DNA from: Lutraria lutraria
Lineage: Eukaryota > Mollusca > Bivalvia > Venerida > Mactridae
NCBI GenBank assembly: GCA_964023205.1
Contig: OZ026833.1
Coordinates: 2,510,176 to 2,574,175, forward strand
DNA: 64,000 bases
Reading direction: 5' to 3'
Part shown: piece after piece, positions 11,565-24,560 of the stretch
Numbering within the stretch: the first letter of the stretch is position 1
Layout of the letters: each line of letters begins with the position of its first letter
Notes under the pieces: model-generated
Told to the model about the DNA's origin: nothing
Seen by the model: the letters and a program-made list of their open reading frames with translations, nothing else
The model's database searches: none
Translations under genes and position numbers: made by a program

Positions 11565-13458
11565 TTATTTACATTTAGGAATATTGCAGTTTTCCCATCT
11601 TTTAGATGGATCAGTAGTATAGCACCATAGCCTATCACCACCTTTAGGAGCACGACATTAATATGATGCGGAATACACAGACGAGTCCGGGAATTGACTA
11701 GAAAGCGTATCATGGTGTTTGTGTGGATGCTGGACACTCCATCTCTGACATGTTCTTCCGCTCTCTGTAAAAGTCCTTTTTCCTTGGTATTGACCTGGTA
11801 CTGTCTCGTGGCAGTCACCAAAGTATCCTGAAATGAGATAGATTGGTACATTTATTTCAGTAAGGATCGCGAGTATTTGAAATACATGTACAGTAAATTA
11901 AATTACATATATGAGAATAAATCAACTATGACATGCGCGCCAACACCAAGGATAACACAAACATGAAATGCATCTTATTTCCATTGTGGTCCTTGTATTG
12001 GTGGCATGGCATAGAGTTTCAACGTAAGACGGCAAACTGCCAGCACTTCATATTTTCACCAAACTAATGATATGTATGCACATCTACTTGCATTATCATA
12101 ATTACATACAAGTAGTAATGATATAACGTATATGTATCTATTTAAGGATGATATTGCCACGAAAACTGAAAACATGTCATTGAAGTTGGCAGCCCAGCAG
12201 CCTAGCAGCCCAGCAACGTGAAGTTGGCAGCCCACTTCACAAATTTTAGATTTTTTTTCATGTATAATCGTAACTTTTCTTTATATTAACGTTAAAGCAA
12301 CAGAATCGTATTACTTCATGGACTCTTAGGCGTTTTTAATCGATTCTTAAGTTTTTAAGTGCATTTTATCTGTAGAAATATGTTAGGCTGCTAGGCTTCA
12401 CAGAATAAAAAATGAAAAAGTTTTCTTCTAATTAACGTAAAAGCAATATAATCGTATTATTTTAACGATTCGTAAGTGTTTAGCCGGATTTCTTGTGCAT
12501 TTATACGTAGAACTATATTAGACCGCTATGTGGCCGCTATGCTGCTAAATTCACAAAATCGACAAAAATCGTAATTTTTCTTCTAGTGAGCAACAGAATC
12601 GTATTGTTTTATGCATTCTTAAGTATTTAGCATGAATTTTTGTGCGTTTTTTTCTGTATAAATATATTAGGCTGCTGGGCTGTCAGGCTGTAAACTTCAC
12701 GCTGCTAGGCTGCTAACTTCACGCTGCTAGGCTGCCAACTTCATTGACATGATATTTACTACGATAATGCTCAATATGTTGCTAACTATTATTTATGAAG
12801 TAAACAAAATGTTTTAGGTTTTAATTTATTCTTCGATTGAATGATTTATATGAGTTTATATCAACGTAAACTTTTTACAATTATTTGATTCGACTTAGCT
12901 AAACTAAATACCGGCATAATGTTACTACGCTATACACTGCGATATTATATATATTATGTACATGTATAGTAACTATGTATCTTAGTTTTTAAATTCCGAC
13001 TTTGATAATGACTGAGATTAATAAATGCGAGCTAGTCTACCCATAAAAAAGATGCATGGTAAAGTGCCTTTCTAATTTCTAAAGATTTACAGATATACAT
13101 AGACAATTAGAATACGTTAGTGACATGTATAGCACGGGTCTTTAATTGTTTCTACCGTGAATGTAATCTTAAATAGAGACTTTAATAATGACTGATATTA
13201 ATGCGAGTTATTCTAATTATAAAGATAATATAAAATTCATATCTACTTACTTATTAATGGCTGTGCTTTCGATGATAGTTCTTGTAAATTTTCTCCCATT
13301 TCCTTCACGTCATGTTGATAATGTGACGTTTTGTTTTCCAAATCACGACCATATTTCTCAAACGTTTGCATTTTTCTCTCAACTTCAGAAATTTTTATTC
13401 TTAATTCGTCTTCATTTGACAGTTTACAGATTTCTCCATTGACTTGTGAAGGATACAT
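11565..13458 (-). pseudogene. Coiled-coil plus kringle gene remnant
   Basis: Two minus-strand exons join in phase 1. The first (13458-13251, donor GTAAGT) runs from ATG through a charged heptad-like stretch (DELRIKISEVERKMQTFEKY), likely a short coiled coil. The second (11827-11565, acceptor TTTCAG) encodes a kringle domain with all six Cys, including [30 protein letters not shown] and NIPKC, ending in TAA. An in-frame TAA at 11660-11658 falls just before the third Cys, where kringles usually have Asn-Tyr-Cys, so the domain is interrupted. No signal peptide or membrane segment is visible, so an upstream exon may be missing. Kringles are extracellular disulfide-bonded binding domains. The otherwise intact fold suggests recent loss, a population variant or a sequencing error. 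Confidence 0.65.
12173..12751. mobile_element. 579-bp terminal-inverted-repeat element in the kringle gene intron
   Basis: Ends are inverted copies: CATGTCATTGAAGTTGGCAG on the left, and on the right the complement with one mismatch. They continue into GC-rich AGCAGCCTAGCAGCC motifs that contrast with the AT-rich surroundings. The interior holds about three degenerate repeats of roughly 170 bases, each with a CAGAATCGTATT-like block and a GCTGCTAGGCTG-like block. No coding capacity. Confidence 0.6.
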
Positions 13459-15185
13459 TATCGCCAATTTAAATAAAAAGCGATCTCGTATTTTAGAAAT
13501 GAAGAACTCATTGTCACTCTATTACAAATGTTTTAAAACAATGAATTGTTAAAAATTATACCGGTGACCTAGCTTACACTACTCCCTAGTCTAAATTGTT
13601 TTCGAGCGTAAACACGGATTTAGACGTTTATCTATTGGAAAAAAATAAAACCTTCTTGGAAATAAACCACGAACGTCATCAGCTTATAAACCTGTTTCCG
13701 CGTAAAATGTACTCGTAAAATGAGAACGTAAACGCATTAATATATACTCCGGCTAATACAGGGGTTCTAAAAATAATTAAGAGTTTAAAACACTACTTCC
13801 ACACGTGACTTTATCCTGTTTTATGAAATTATTATGTTAATGTATTTTTGTCTAACATACAAGTAATTAACCTTACGAAGTCTGCTTTCCGGTCGACCGA
13901 TATTATAAACGTATACGGATGGGCCATCCTCTGAACCGAGCATAATCAAAAAAGTATTTCGCCGTCACAATTAGTCTAGTTCATTAATTGGACTAATCGG
14001 AAGGCAACAACATAACTGAACAGATACTTTATTACATGACTGAAGTCATGTCTCATCACCATTTACATATACAAATACATAGCATAATTTACATACGACT
14101 AGGGAGTAAACATAAATACGTAAGCAACAAAACAGAAGATAGGAGAACTAAATCGATAAATTAGCATTTTGTACGTAAGCTAAATAATGTTCAGTCATAT
14201 AGATATATAAAGAACACATACATTTTTTAAATAGAACTCATGTATGAAGATCTTAACAAAAGGGCTTCTTTTACGCACCAAGAATTAATCTCGATCTTAA
14301 TAACGACACTATTTAGTCGATTACTTTATTCAAGTTTATACTTTTTTATTCGATTTGATGATTCTAAGACAATGGCAAAATCGATTTATTAATGACTGCA
14401 TAATGGGATATACACTTTACCTGGTCGCAAACAAAAATGGCCATAAAAAATCACGCCAATCCCCGTCATAAAATGTAACGCATTATACACCGACATCCAC
14501 ATGATCAAATCAATGAGCAAGTCCACGCTCAAAATAACATAGGATCAATGAAAATATGTCTTTTATAATCGCCGTACATACCACATGAACGGACGCGCAC
14601 ACCCATATTGCTACCTTATGTGGTATTTCCATTAAGGAACAAAAGAATGACCACATAGGAAACAAAAGTGGCTATTGATTGACTAAATAAATAGATTAGT
14701 TTTGTTCGGCCACACGCCCAACTACCTTTCAAGGTACCTTTCGTGTGTGCGAGCAAACGTACGAACGACCTAAAGTGCATGAAGTCTAGATATTTTTTAG
14801 GTGTTTTGATATACTCCTCAGAATAAGGCGATGTAATTCATGTACCTTTACATCTCCGTGTTCATTTACATCTAGAACAAAAATGTCTTATTATCCTAAA
14901 TACTCAAATAACTTCAAGTTATGCCTTAATTATAAGGCGTTATTAACGGTATTAGAAGTGGTTGACTCAAGAATGGTGAAGAATTTTGTATATAGACCCC
15001 CTGTCAAGTCCTTTTGTCAGCACTTGCGAACTGATAACCTAGATTGGGAAAAGTTCTCACTAAAAGGTTTTTAAGATTTTTATTAGAAATAGGTCATATC
15101 CTGTAATGTTACAGAGAAAATAACGCACCTGTACAAGAATTACCAAAGCTGTACGAAACGGAAGTAAATACGAATAATACGGCCT
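13459..15185. other. Intergenic region and 5' flank of copy B
   Basis: No convincing coding sequence. From about 14440 the sequence matches the flanks of copies A and C, so this part belongs to the duplicated unit. The short plus-strand ORF at 14883-15074 lies inside that shared flank and has no domain. Confidence 0.5.
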
Positions 15186-15203
15186 TATCACGACGTCGTG
15201 ATA
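15186..15203. promoter_or_regulatory. 18-bp perfect palindrome upstream of copy B
   Basis: TATCACGACGTCGTGATA is its own reverse complement and lies 67 bases before the copy B ATG. It sits where copies A and C have CACGTG E-boxes. The centre GACGTC resembles a CRE/ATF-type core. Function is inferred from position and symmetry only. Confidence 0.4.
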
Positions 15204-15269
15204 GTATATGAATTAAACAGCTTCACTGGTGTGATCATTCGTAGATCGTTTTGCATACAATACAACGAT

Positions 15270-18200
15270 ATGAAAATTCTGACTTACTTTTCTATGATTT
15301 GTGGATTATCAAATGTGGGTAAGTAATTTTCTACTATCAAGAATTTTACCACACTCACACTTATTTGACAAGAACGATTATGTTCTACATATTATTAATA
15401 CATGCATTTCAAATATTCAACCAGGGACGCAACAAATGTAATGTAGAGTCCCTGCTTCAACTGGGCTCTGAGTAAATTAACAAGATTTTATCAGAGGGCC
15501 ATGTTACATAGAAAAAATATCACAAAGCAAAGTAATATAGACTATAAATAATGAATAATATATATTTTTAACAATCTATTATTGTGTTTCAAATGGGCCA
15601 GACCCCTACGTGTTTTGTTAGATAAAACTAATTCTTTTTGCGTGTTTCAATACTATAAACTTACGATTTGAGAAAAAAAGAGGGAACCAATTTACAGGTA
15701 ATCAGAAATACCTTGATAATAATTATTATTAATATTTGTTCATATTTAGGACGTGATATGCCTAAAATAATGTCTCTCAATTGTATTTGTCCGCAGCTTG
15801 TATAGGCGACCATGGATTTGACTATAGTTACTATGATGGTAATGACACATTGGACGGTCAAAACGGAGTAGAAGTTCTCAGTGAATGTGGTATGTAAAAT
15901 ATTATATTTACTAAACTTGTAATGCCCCCGGCATCTACTATTGCTGACGCATATAGCGTTTACTAGACGTAACATTTACAAACTGACTCTATACTCATAA
16001 AGCCTTTGTAAGTGACTGTCATCGTCAATGTGATTTCCTAATGTCAATCTGGGGTTTGCCTCTTTAATTTCTGAAATATATTTTTTGATCGGCTTTAGAT
16101 GAGTACAGATGTTCAGATGGAAGGTGTATCAAGAAAAGTTGGCTGTGTGATGGTATCACTGACTGTGTAGACGGATCTGATGAAATTGGCTGTGGTTTGT
16201 ATTTTAAAACATACTGAAGCTAGAGATACAATATAATAATTTAATATAACCGGAGATTAATTATCTCAGCTGAAAATAAAGCTAGAGATTAATTATTTCA
16301 TAAGGTTATATAACTAGAGATTCATTATTTAGCAGATCAAACACACAGATATTAATTATATTAACAGAAAGTAAAGCTAGGTAGAGATTATTTTAACAGA
16401 AAATAAAGCTAGGCAGATATTAATTATTTTAACAGAAAATAAAGCTAGACAGAGATTAATTATTTTAACAGAAAATAAAGCTAGGCAGAGATAAATTATT
16501 TTAACAGAAAATTAAGCTAAAGATTAAATATATTAACAGATAAAAAGGTAAGATATTAATTATTTCATATTAATTATTTCATGTTTATTGTTTCACTATT
16601 AGTACTTCTTGCAAGTGGAATACATTAATAGTCTTAATTGGTCTATAAGATATAACAGAAAGAGTAGGCAAGTTCCAGACAGTCGTTCATAACGAAAATA
16701 AAAAACGTATATTTCAGCACCAGGTTTGATTTGTCGGTCAAATGGAAAACAGACCATTCTGTCAGATGATAAATTATGTGATGGCAACAAAGATTGTGAC
16801 GACGGATCCGATGAGAATAGATACAACTGTGGTAAGGATGTGATTTGTAAATGTCATCACATTTTATTATCTATGGTTCAGTTACTTCAGTAAAAACACG
16901 AACCAGAGTGTAGTAAAAACAGTGGTAAATATTGCAGAAAGTAACTTCTAAAAACTATCAAAAAGACCTTAGACTTACTGTTAGAATAAAATAGTTCATC
17001 CTTACGAGCAGTTTTACGTTTATCCAACATCTTATCAAAGATTAAGTCGACGAAACGATGCACATATTTCTCTATCTATATGCATTGGTTGTTTTTTTAG
17101 CAAAGGTTGTTCTTGATAAGAGTCCATACTTCCAACAGTATGACAAACACATATCCATGCTACCATGAGTGTTTAACACACTAATGAACGTTTTTATATT
17201 GATCATCATTGTTCTGTTTGTTTGCAGAAACTGGCTGCTACAGAGGTATAACAGCACCTGTTAACTGTTCAGGAGTCATTCGGTGTTACCGATTGGCTGC
17301 TGTTTGTGATGCAGGATTTTCTTGTAATGCCAATATAACCAGTGAAACATATAAATCAGAATGTGGTGAGTTGATTACAAAAAACATTATATGTCCAAAA
17401 CAAATCGGTTAGTAAGGGTGAAACTCTTCTCTCGACGTACCTTGGAGGTACGATTCGTCCTAAAATATGTTCGTATAATGGATTTTGCCGTTTGTAGGGT
17501 GCCAAAAAAGTCTTTTTCTGACTTAACCCCAGCCATTAGCATGCGTATATGAGCCATTGAGATCTAACAAATATTTCACGATCAACACTCCAGAATTATA
17601 TTTACAGAAGTCGATTTGTTGCTTAAATGATTTTTGGATATAAAGTATGATGTATTTTATTTTTGTGAGTTAAAAACTCCACTAGGCCGTCACATGATCG
17701 GCGCATGAATTTAATATCAACCAAAGTACTACGTTTTCTGCATCCGCCATGAAAATAACGAAATAATTTATGTAACAGAAACATATGTGTCATTTCATTA
17801 TATTGAATGTGCAAAGTCCTGGACCAGTTTAGCTCAGAGATGGACTGAATGAAACATACAAAGAACCCAAACAAACAATGAGTGTGAATAAGCTTTACTT
17901 AAATAAATAAATGTATGTTTTTATATTCAGAAAGCACCAGATGCGTTTGTGGATATTGTTTTTGTGCTAAAGAAACATTCCGTTGCTCAAGAAGCAACCA
18001 GTGTATTCCTAAAGAACAAGTATGCGATGGAAAAATTGACTGTGCGGATAGAACAGACGAAACTAACTGTCCAGGTACCACCAAGTTTTCAACTAAGAGT
18101 ATGCTCGTAATCATGTTTCATTTTTAACATCGTGGGAATCAATAATATTGCTTATGCTATGCAAAAAATGAAAGATCTAATATTTTATAGAATTAATATG

Positions 18201-21200
18201 ACCGTATTTGTTTTAAAAACATTTTCACTTAATCATGGAGGCCACTTATGTATTAAGATGATACAATTTTCAGGACAGTGTGGTGAATTACTTGGATTAG
18301 ATCAATCGTCAGTCCAAAGAATAAATGTTCCTGTCAACAGCCGTGCTGAGAGTAGTGATGGAAATGTTATTGTACGAAGAGATACACTGGACCCATCGGA
18401 TAAATCTGTCTACGTGTTTTATCATACATCCTCTGACGTTTCTGGTTTGATGTGGTCTTGGTACGATTCATACAATTTTGACAACATGTTAGGCTCCGCA
18501 AAGACTCAATATCGTTGTATTCTGCACACTGTCATAATATACGGCGGCGTGGTGTACTGTCATTCATATAACGGTTACTATGATACTAAAACAATTTCAT
18601 ATACGTTAATGTTTGATATCAAGAACGGAGATTTATTACACTCTAAGGTATTTATGAAGGCAAATGTTAAGTTTGAATACTTGGTCGATGACTCTCGGTT
18701 ATGGGTAGCGTATATTAATAACGGCGTCACAATTCTAGACCAATTAGATTCAGAAACCCTCATGATATTGCGCTCAGTACGAACCCCACTTCAAAGAGAT
18801 GATAGTAACTTGATAATGGTATGTGGCAAGGTTTATGTATTACGATTCTATACTGATGAAATTTACGTAACAGATGCGTTTGATATCGATGATCCAGATA
18901 ATGTTTATCCTGGTAAAACATTTCTAAATCCGAATCCAGAGAAGGGGCATATACTTTGGTCTACACATGTCAACCCGTCACTAAATGAAATATTCCTGAA
19001 AGCAAAAGATTTTCCTAATATACAATTTAAGATATCATTAGACACATGTAGCTCCCGTTTCTCCTCATACAATCTCAATATAATAAACAATACCTTCTTA
19101 TGGTCGATGCGACAATACACGAAAGAACGCATGCGACAAAAAGTTGACATCTTAGAAAAGCTTTATAACATGACTGAACAAAATAGTGCTTCAAACTATG
19201 CGGATTCGCTATCTCAATGTTTTGATCACACCTGTGCATTGACAAGTCCACCTACTGACTTACATTGCCAAACGGACCACGTGCTTAGAAGCATTGAAGT
19301 TTTATCGCATATTGTGCGATCATCAGGTCCAAGCGATACACATATTCTAGACTTCAATTTAAACATGGGCAAGTTATTGCAACAAAAGTTCAGTCGACAC
19401 ATAATAGATAAAATTGAAGAATTAAAAGGTACTATTTTAGAATCATTTGACAGTTTAAGGGGTAGTCTTTCTAAGTATCTCACTACGGTAGCTCGTTTCG
19501 ACCGCGGAAAAGCAAATGCTGACATTGATTTTATACATGGGCGGTTAAAAAAGTTTAAGAATGAAGTTACTGATATGACCAGTGGTCTAGGGAATACTCT
19601 CGTCGCTTTGGGCGCGGCAGCTGTAGGCTCAACAACTGCAGAGGTAATTAATAAAGCAGCAAACCTGTTGGTGACAATTGCATCTAATTTGAACCCATTT
19701 AAAGCTCTATTTGATTCAGGTGGTGTTGTTGAGATTATGAACGCTAGAGATGAATTAGCAAAGGCAGGTTCAACACTTGCAAGAGCGATCAAACTAGTGG
19801 ATAGTACATTGCCTAAACTGACCAATGAATTGTTACTCCTTAACAGACAGATGGCAAAAAACATAAGAAAACAAGTAAACATCAAGCGTATGTTCATTTC
19901 TGGGTACCACCAAAAACTAACCGACATAAAATCATGGCCTGAAAACTACATGCTGGATTTCTTGAAAGAATATCAAAGTTACGACCCGATTTTCTCGCGA
20001 GGAATGCTTGCCAGCGCGGGTTCATTGCTTCAACTAGCTATTGAAGAATTATGTCATCTAATTTATGCCGGGGACACAGCTCTGTCGGCGATCAGTCAAA
20101 CGGTAACAACTATATTTACCGATTGTCTAGGAACTAAGGCGCTCGCGAATAAACTGATTGAAACAAATGAGGAAATGTATGATAACCAATTTGAACTGAT
20201 GGAAGCCATGGCAAGTTTTGTAAGAGCAACTATAAACATGAACGCAGCATCACAGATCGCCAACACAACTTCAAGGCAGCTCTCTCTTAAAAAACCTGAC
20301 CCAAATTCGCTTGAGGGAAGACTATTTGGATTTCACGTGTACGTTACAACAAAATCACATATCTGGGGTTTTGTTAGGGACGCTTGTAATTTGATTGAAT
20401 ATCAGAATTACGGAATTACTATCAGTCTGTGTGGTAATATCATGTTTGATCAAACTTCTCATAAGTTTGATGATCTAATCGCATACAAATTTGATAAGGA
20501 TGTCTGTTCCAATGACGTTTCTGTTAAATATTACGACATCCCAGCTGCAGTAAGAAATAATGAATCAAATTATGAACTCCCTCTTGGTACCATTGACCTT
20601 GGTCGTCTGTATGCTGGCAAAGAGGTGACATTTCAAGTTCCAAATAAGGACTGGCTTATTGACAATGGATGGTTTGATGCAAAAGACAGTGAAACTGGTC
20701 ATTTTGTTCAGTCTTTTGAACTGATTCTACCACCAATATTTAGGGGTCAGACTTCTGAGGCTACAGTGCATACTGTCGCCAATATGGATGGTAATAATCG
20801 TATCTACCCAGATCGACAGCGTTACATATTTTTCTCAAGATCACACAAGAAACTCGTACCTGTCCAGTATGATTTCAGGTATTCCAATGGATATTCGTCT
20901 TGTGCAAGTGGGACTGTTCTGGAGAACCCGTATAACCTACAAGATTGTGACCAAATAGAGCGACCATGTGTCATATCAGAAGGCACAATGGATCTGACTC
21001 ATTACCCTTCTATTTTTGCTAGGTGGAAACTGAGGGCTTTTATTGCGGGCAACACGAAACTTGTTCGACCAGACCCTGTAGGAGTGTTCGGTCTTAAAGC
21101 AAGACTTAGAATATGTCACGCGTCGTCGCGCAATCTCCCTATGATTGGAGCAGGAGTTCCATTTGCCGCACCAATTACTTCTTCGTCTTGTTGTGGTGAT

Positions 21201-21353
21201 CACAATAAAATAATGAATTCCAGAATAAATCGTTGTGAACAATGCCCAGTTGGGTCATGCTCCAATATTGAAGGATATTACTGTGACAGAAATTGTTCGA
21301 ATGTTCAAACATCTTCTAGTCATGGTGAGGGAGCACCAATCATCATCGGGTGA
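15270..21353 (+). CDS. Secreted LDLa-olfactomedin-helical mosaic protein, copy B
   Basis: Exons 15270-15318, 15797-15889, 16099-16194, 16718-16831, 17228-17365, 17931-18074 and 18274-21353, all phase 1, give about 1237 aa. The order is as in copy A: signal peptide, Tyr/Asp-rich segment, LDLa ([13 protein letters not shown], where a Glu of copy A is Val), degenerate LDLa-like module, six-Cys module, LDLa, olfactomedin-like domain, helical region, Cys-rich end. The last exon opens at an AG at 18273; an open frame continues upstream from 18132 but is intron. Compared with copy A it lacks two codons in the olfactomedin part and one before the C-terminal domain. The two hydrophobic helical stretches differ much more than the nearly identical C-terminal domain. 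Intron 4 is only about 400 bases because the 35-bp array is absent. Confidence 0.87.
16200..16580. repeat. AT-rich degenerate minisatellite in intron 3 of copy B
   Basis: Units of roughly 33 bases of the form GAAAATAAAGCTAGGCAGAG plus ATTAATTATTTTAACA, clearest at 16370-16520. Same family as intron 3 of copies A and C. Confidence 0.6.
17153..17185. repeat. Single relic unit of the 35-bp repeat, copy B
   Basis: CCATGCTACCATGAGTGTTT followed by AACACACT matches one unit of the large copy A array and lies at the same place, just before exon 5. It marks the unexpanded state. Confidence 0.7.
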
Positions 21354-21474
21354 TAATCTGTGACTGATCATCATGGAAGGATCCAATCTGGTGTTATTAA
21401 TCACCGCGCACAATATACTAATAAAAGACTAGTTGTATATAAATAAAGACTACTCGTGCTTTACCTACTCTTGA

Positions 21475-21480
21475 AATAAA
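21475..21480 (+). terminator. Poly(A) signal AATAAA of copy B
   Basis: AATAAA in the same context as after copy A. A second AATAAA lies at 21442-21447. Confidence 0.55.
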
Positions 21481-21974
21481 TAAGGACTACATTAGTTTGC
21501 ACTGTAATGATTTTACAAAAGAAAACCCTGTAATTAAAAAAATGTTGCTCAATCATTTTTATTGCATAAACATTATTTTTGTAGCAATTTGTATAGTCTG
21601 TACCGATTTTATATACATATATGGAAATCTGAGTGGATCTTTTGAATTTACTTTTAAGTTTACAATAAATCTTGAAGGAAACTTCATTCAGCCGTTCTTT
21701 TTGTTTTTTTCTACACTTTCTTGTTGCAGGTTGGATTTTCCTGACTTGTGTATGAGTTGTTCATAATTATGATAAAGAATGATAAATAAAACATTATGTC
21801 GTGAATATTGATGATTTTCTGGAAGAAAGTTATAAAACAGTAATTGCATGTATCACGAATTTGATGAACAGAAAGCATCACAAATATGGCTTTGTTTGTT
21901 TATAAATAAATATTAATGAAAAGACATTGACCAAGACTTTGGCCAAAAGAAATTCACCGCGAATTAAGTATATA

Positions 21975-22153
21975 CAGTCAAACCTGTGCTTGTGGCAACC
22001 TCTGAATAATGCCCACCCTGTGAATAAATGTTATTCTTTTAAAAACCGTAATTGATTATTTAGAACATGATGACCTCAGGATACACACCATTTATCAAAA
22101 AGGCCACACCATGTCTTTCCGGAGGGTGGAATTTGTTCCAAGATTTGACAGTA
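21975..22153. mobile_element. CAGTCAAACCTG-family inverted-repeat element, 3' flank of copy B
   Basis: Starts CAGTCAAACCTGTG next to a TA and runs through ACCCTGTGAATAAATG to a degraded right end. The same family occurs at 43670-43843, 54121-54290, 54781-54966 and 63756-63929. The plus-strand ORF beginning at 22067 overlaps it and is not a gene. Confidence 0.5.
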
Positions 22154-22159
22154 AAAATT

Positions 22160-23534
22160 AGACAGAATCGTAGGAGCAAGAATGAAACAGACAATAACAG
22201 TCAGGTTACAATACAGAAAAATGAAAGGACTAATAAATTGACTAGTGAACTCAGTTACACAAATTATTAATTGGTAATTATTGGTAATTATATCTAAAAA
22301 TGAAAGGATTCAAACTATCATGAATTATACAACACTACTCATTGCAAAAAAAGGAATTTCTGATGAAAATACCTCTAACAATTTAGAGCTAATTCAACTA
22401 ATCCAAACGTTAAATAATTAATAAATTCACTGATTTTTTCTTTAATGTTGGAGTCACAAGTTTTCACCACAAGTCTTACTAATACAATATACCACCATTA
22501 ACACAAATGCAGTACTGTTTTATTATTTCTCATTGCCATCCAGTATTAAATTCTATTTTTTTAACTCGAACAAAAGCGTTATCACTGTGGGGATATCGGA
22601 ATCATAAGAATATACATGCATGTTTTATACATGTTTGTACAAAAACATTATCCGTAATAAATAAAAATCACCAATAATAAACGAATCACTACTTAATGGG
22701 GTGTAATCTGTCGCCAATAAACTCGTCAATAGTTATTTCATCACACCAACCTCCGTCATTAAAGGACATTGTTGTGCATTATTTAGAAGACCAAGAAAAC
22801 AGACATCTACATGACGCATCATTGTCCGCAAAAATTTTAGGGTGGATGTCCAGAATAAAACGGTATATAGCTTGTGTTCATTCAATGTACATAGTTGGAT
22901 TTTTGGTGAGGTTTACTATCCACTACAGCGAATAGTAATCAATGCCTCTCCTTTTGCAACGGGCCAAAAATGCACGTTTGACTACTAAATCGAGCAAAGT
23001 CCGCGCACGAAATGACGTAGAATCAATAAAAAAAGTGTAAAATCACCGTACTTACGGGTGGATGGACGGACGTGGGGTATCGAGCGAGAGAAAGAACAAG
23101 CGAATGACTTTATGTGAAGTGTATGTATATTGCTTACGTGTTTAGAGACAGTCCACGGAATGGAATTAGGCAAAGTAATTAATGTACATTCACATTTCCA
23201 TGTTCATATGCATTTAGGACGAAAATGTCTAATTATCCTAATATACTCAAATAAGTTTCCATTGATGCCTAATTAGGAGTTATTAAAAACAATATTAGAA
23301 GAGGGGAATATTAGAAGTATGGTGAATGATTGTATATGGTGGCCCTGTCAAGTCCTTTTAAGTACTTGCAAACTAATCACCTAGATTTGGGAAATGTTCT
23401 AATAATAGTTTAGTCAGAAATGAGCCTTGTTGTCGGTAGGGTCATATCCTGTTTAGTTTCTGCAAAATAACGCAGACGTAGTAATTGCAAAAACTGCATG
23501 TAGCGGGCCAATGTCCATGCAAGTAATACGGCTT
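22160..23534. other. Intergenic region and 5' flank of copy C
   Basis: No gene recognised. 22160-22440 is related to 33630-34790 after copy C, so the repeat unit includes this downstream part. From about 22960 it matches the 5' flanks of copies A and B. The open frame at 22696-22935 has no recognisable domain. Confidence 0.45.
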
Positions 23535-23546
23535 GATCACGTGATC
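23535..23546. promoter_or_regulatory. Palindromic E-box upstream of copy C
   Basis: GATCACGTGATC is a perfect 12-bp palindrome around CACGTG, 73 bases before the copy C ATG, at the same place as the copy A E-box. Confidence 0.4.
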
Positions 23547-24294
23547 GTACACGACTTTAACAGCTTCACTGATGTGGTAATTCTTAATCATGAATGGTTT
23601 CGCACACAATAAAACGATATGAAGATTTTGGCTTATTTTTCTATGATTTGTGGAATATCCACTGTGGGTAAGTGATTTACAATCATCATGACGTTTACCA
23701 AGCTTTGTATATATGATAAAATATTTATTAAAACTATTTTAAATACTCAACTGGGCACGGGGTAAATTGACAAGGCTAGATTAAATAAAAATATATCAAA
23801 AAGGTAGGGCACCATGTTTAAGTTAATGAATTACTTAACATACAAACTAGAAATATATTGATAAAAGTATACAAATACATTTTTTTTAATGTATGTCAAA
23901 AATCTTTGTCATTACAGAATACTATTTGAACTCTCGTTATTTGAATAGAACGTTTTCGATCTACATTTATTTATGTTTTACATGGTATTTTCAACGGGCT
24001 CTGGGTAAATCGGTTACATCAGATTAAATAAAGTATATTTTTGAGAGTATAAATATCAGAATGACCATTTTTTATTATTATTATTTTTTACAGTTAGTGT
24101 TTAAGACGTGATCTATCAAAAATAATGTCTTATAATTGTATTTGTACGCAGCTTGTATAGGTGACTACTATGGATTTGGCAATATTTACTACGATAGTGA
24201 TGTTACATATGACTATCAAAACGGAGTAGACTTTCTCAGTGAATGTGGTAAGTGAAATTGATACTTTGATAGTTTTTGTGGCTCCCGGTATCTA

Positions 24295-24560
24295 CTAACG
24301 CGGAGGCATAAAATGGTAATATTGTCCGTCCGTTCGTCAGTACGAGATTAACTAGATTTTACCGTACAATTTATGTCGCCTTGATAGTTAGACTGTGGTT
24401 GCCTTTGATCATTCCCAATCCAACCATTTGATTTCGCCTAACCTGGAATTAACCTTGACCTTGAATTGGATGTACAACATTTTTATGAGTTATTTCTCCA
24501 TGAACTAGATCTTGTTTACTTTAATCCCTTACTGCCAAATATTTGAAGAATTCTTTAATT
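24295..24560. repeat. Dispersed repeat in intron 2 of copy C
   Basis: A single unit of the repeat that is doubled in copy A at 2090-2590 (starts CTAACGCGGAGGCATAAAATG). Absence from copy B suggests loss in B, or exchange between A and C. Confidence 0.6.

Noticed and set aside
13188..13442. Plus-strand ORF opposite the coiled-coil exon
   Set aside because: The minus strand has the charged heptad pattern and a consensus donor; the plus frame has neither.
18132..18273. N-terminal extension of the copy B large exon
   Set aside because: The open frame is intron read-through. A phase-1 acceptor at 18273 joins LDLa exon 6 to the large exon as in copies A and C.
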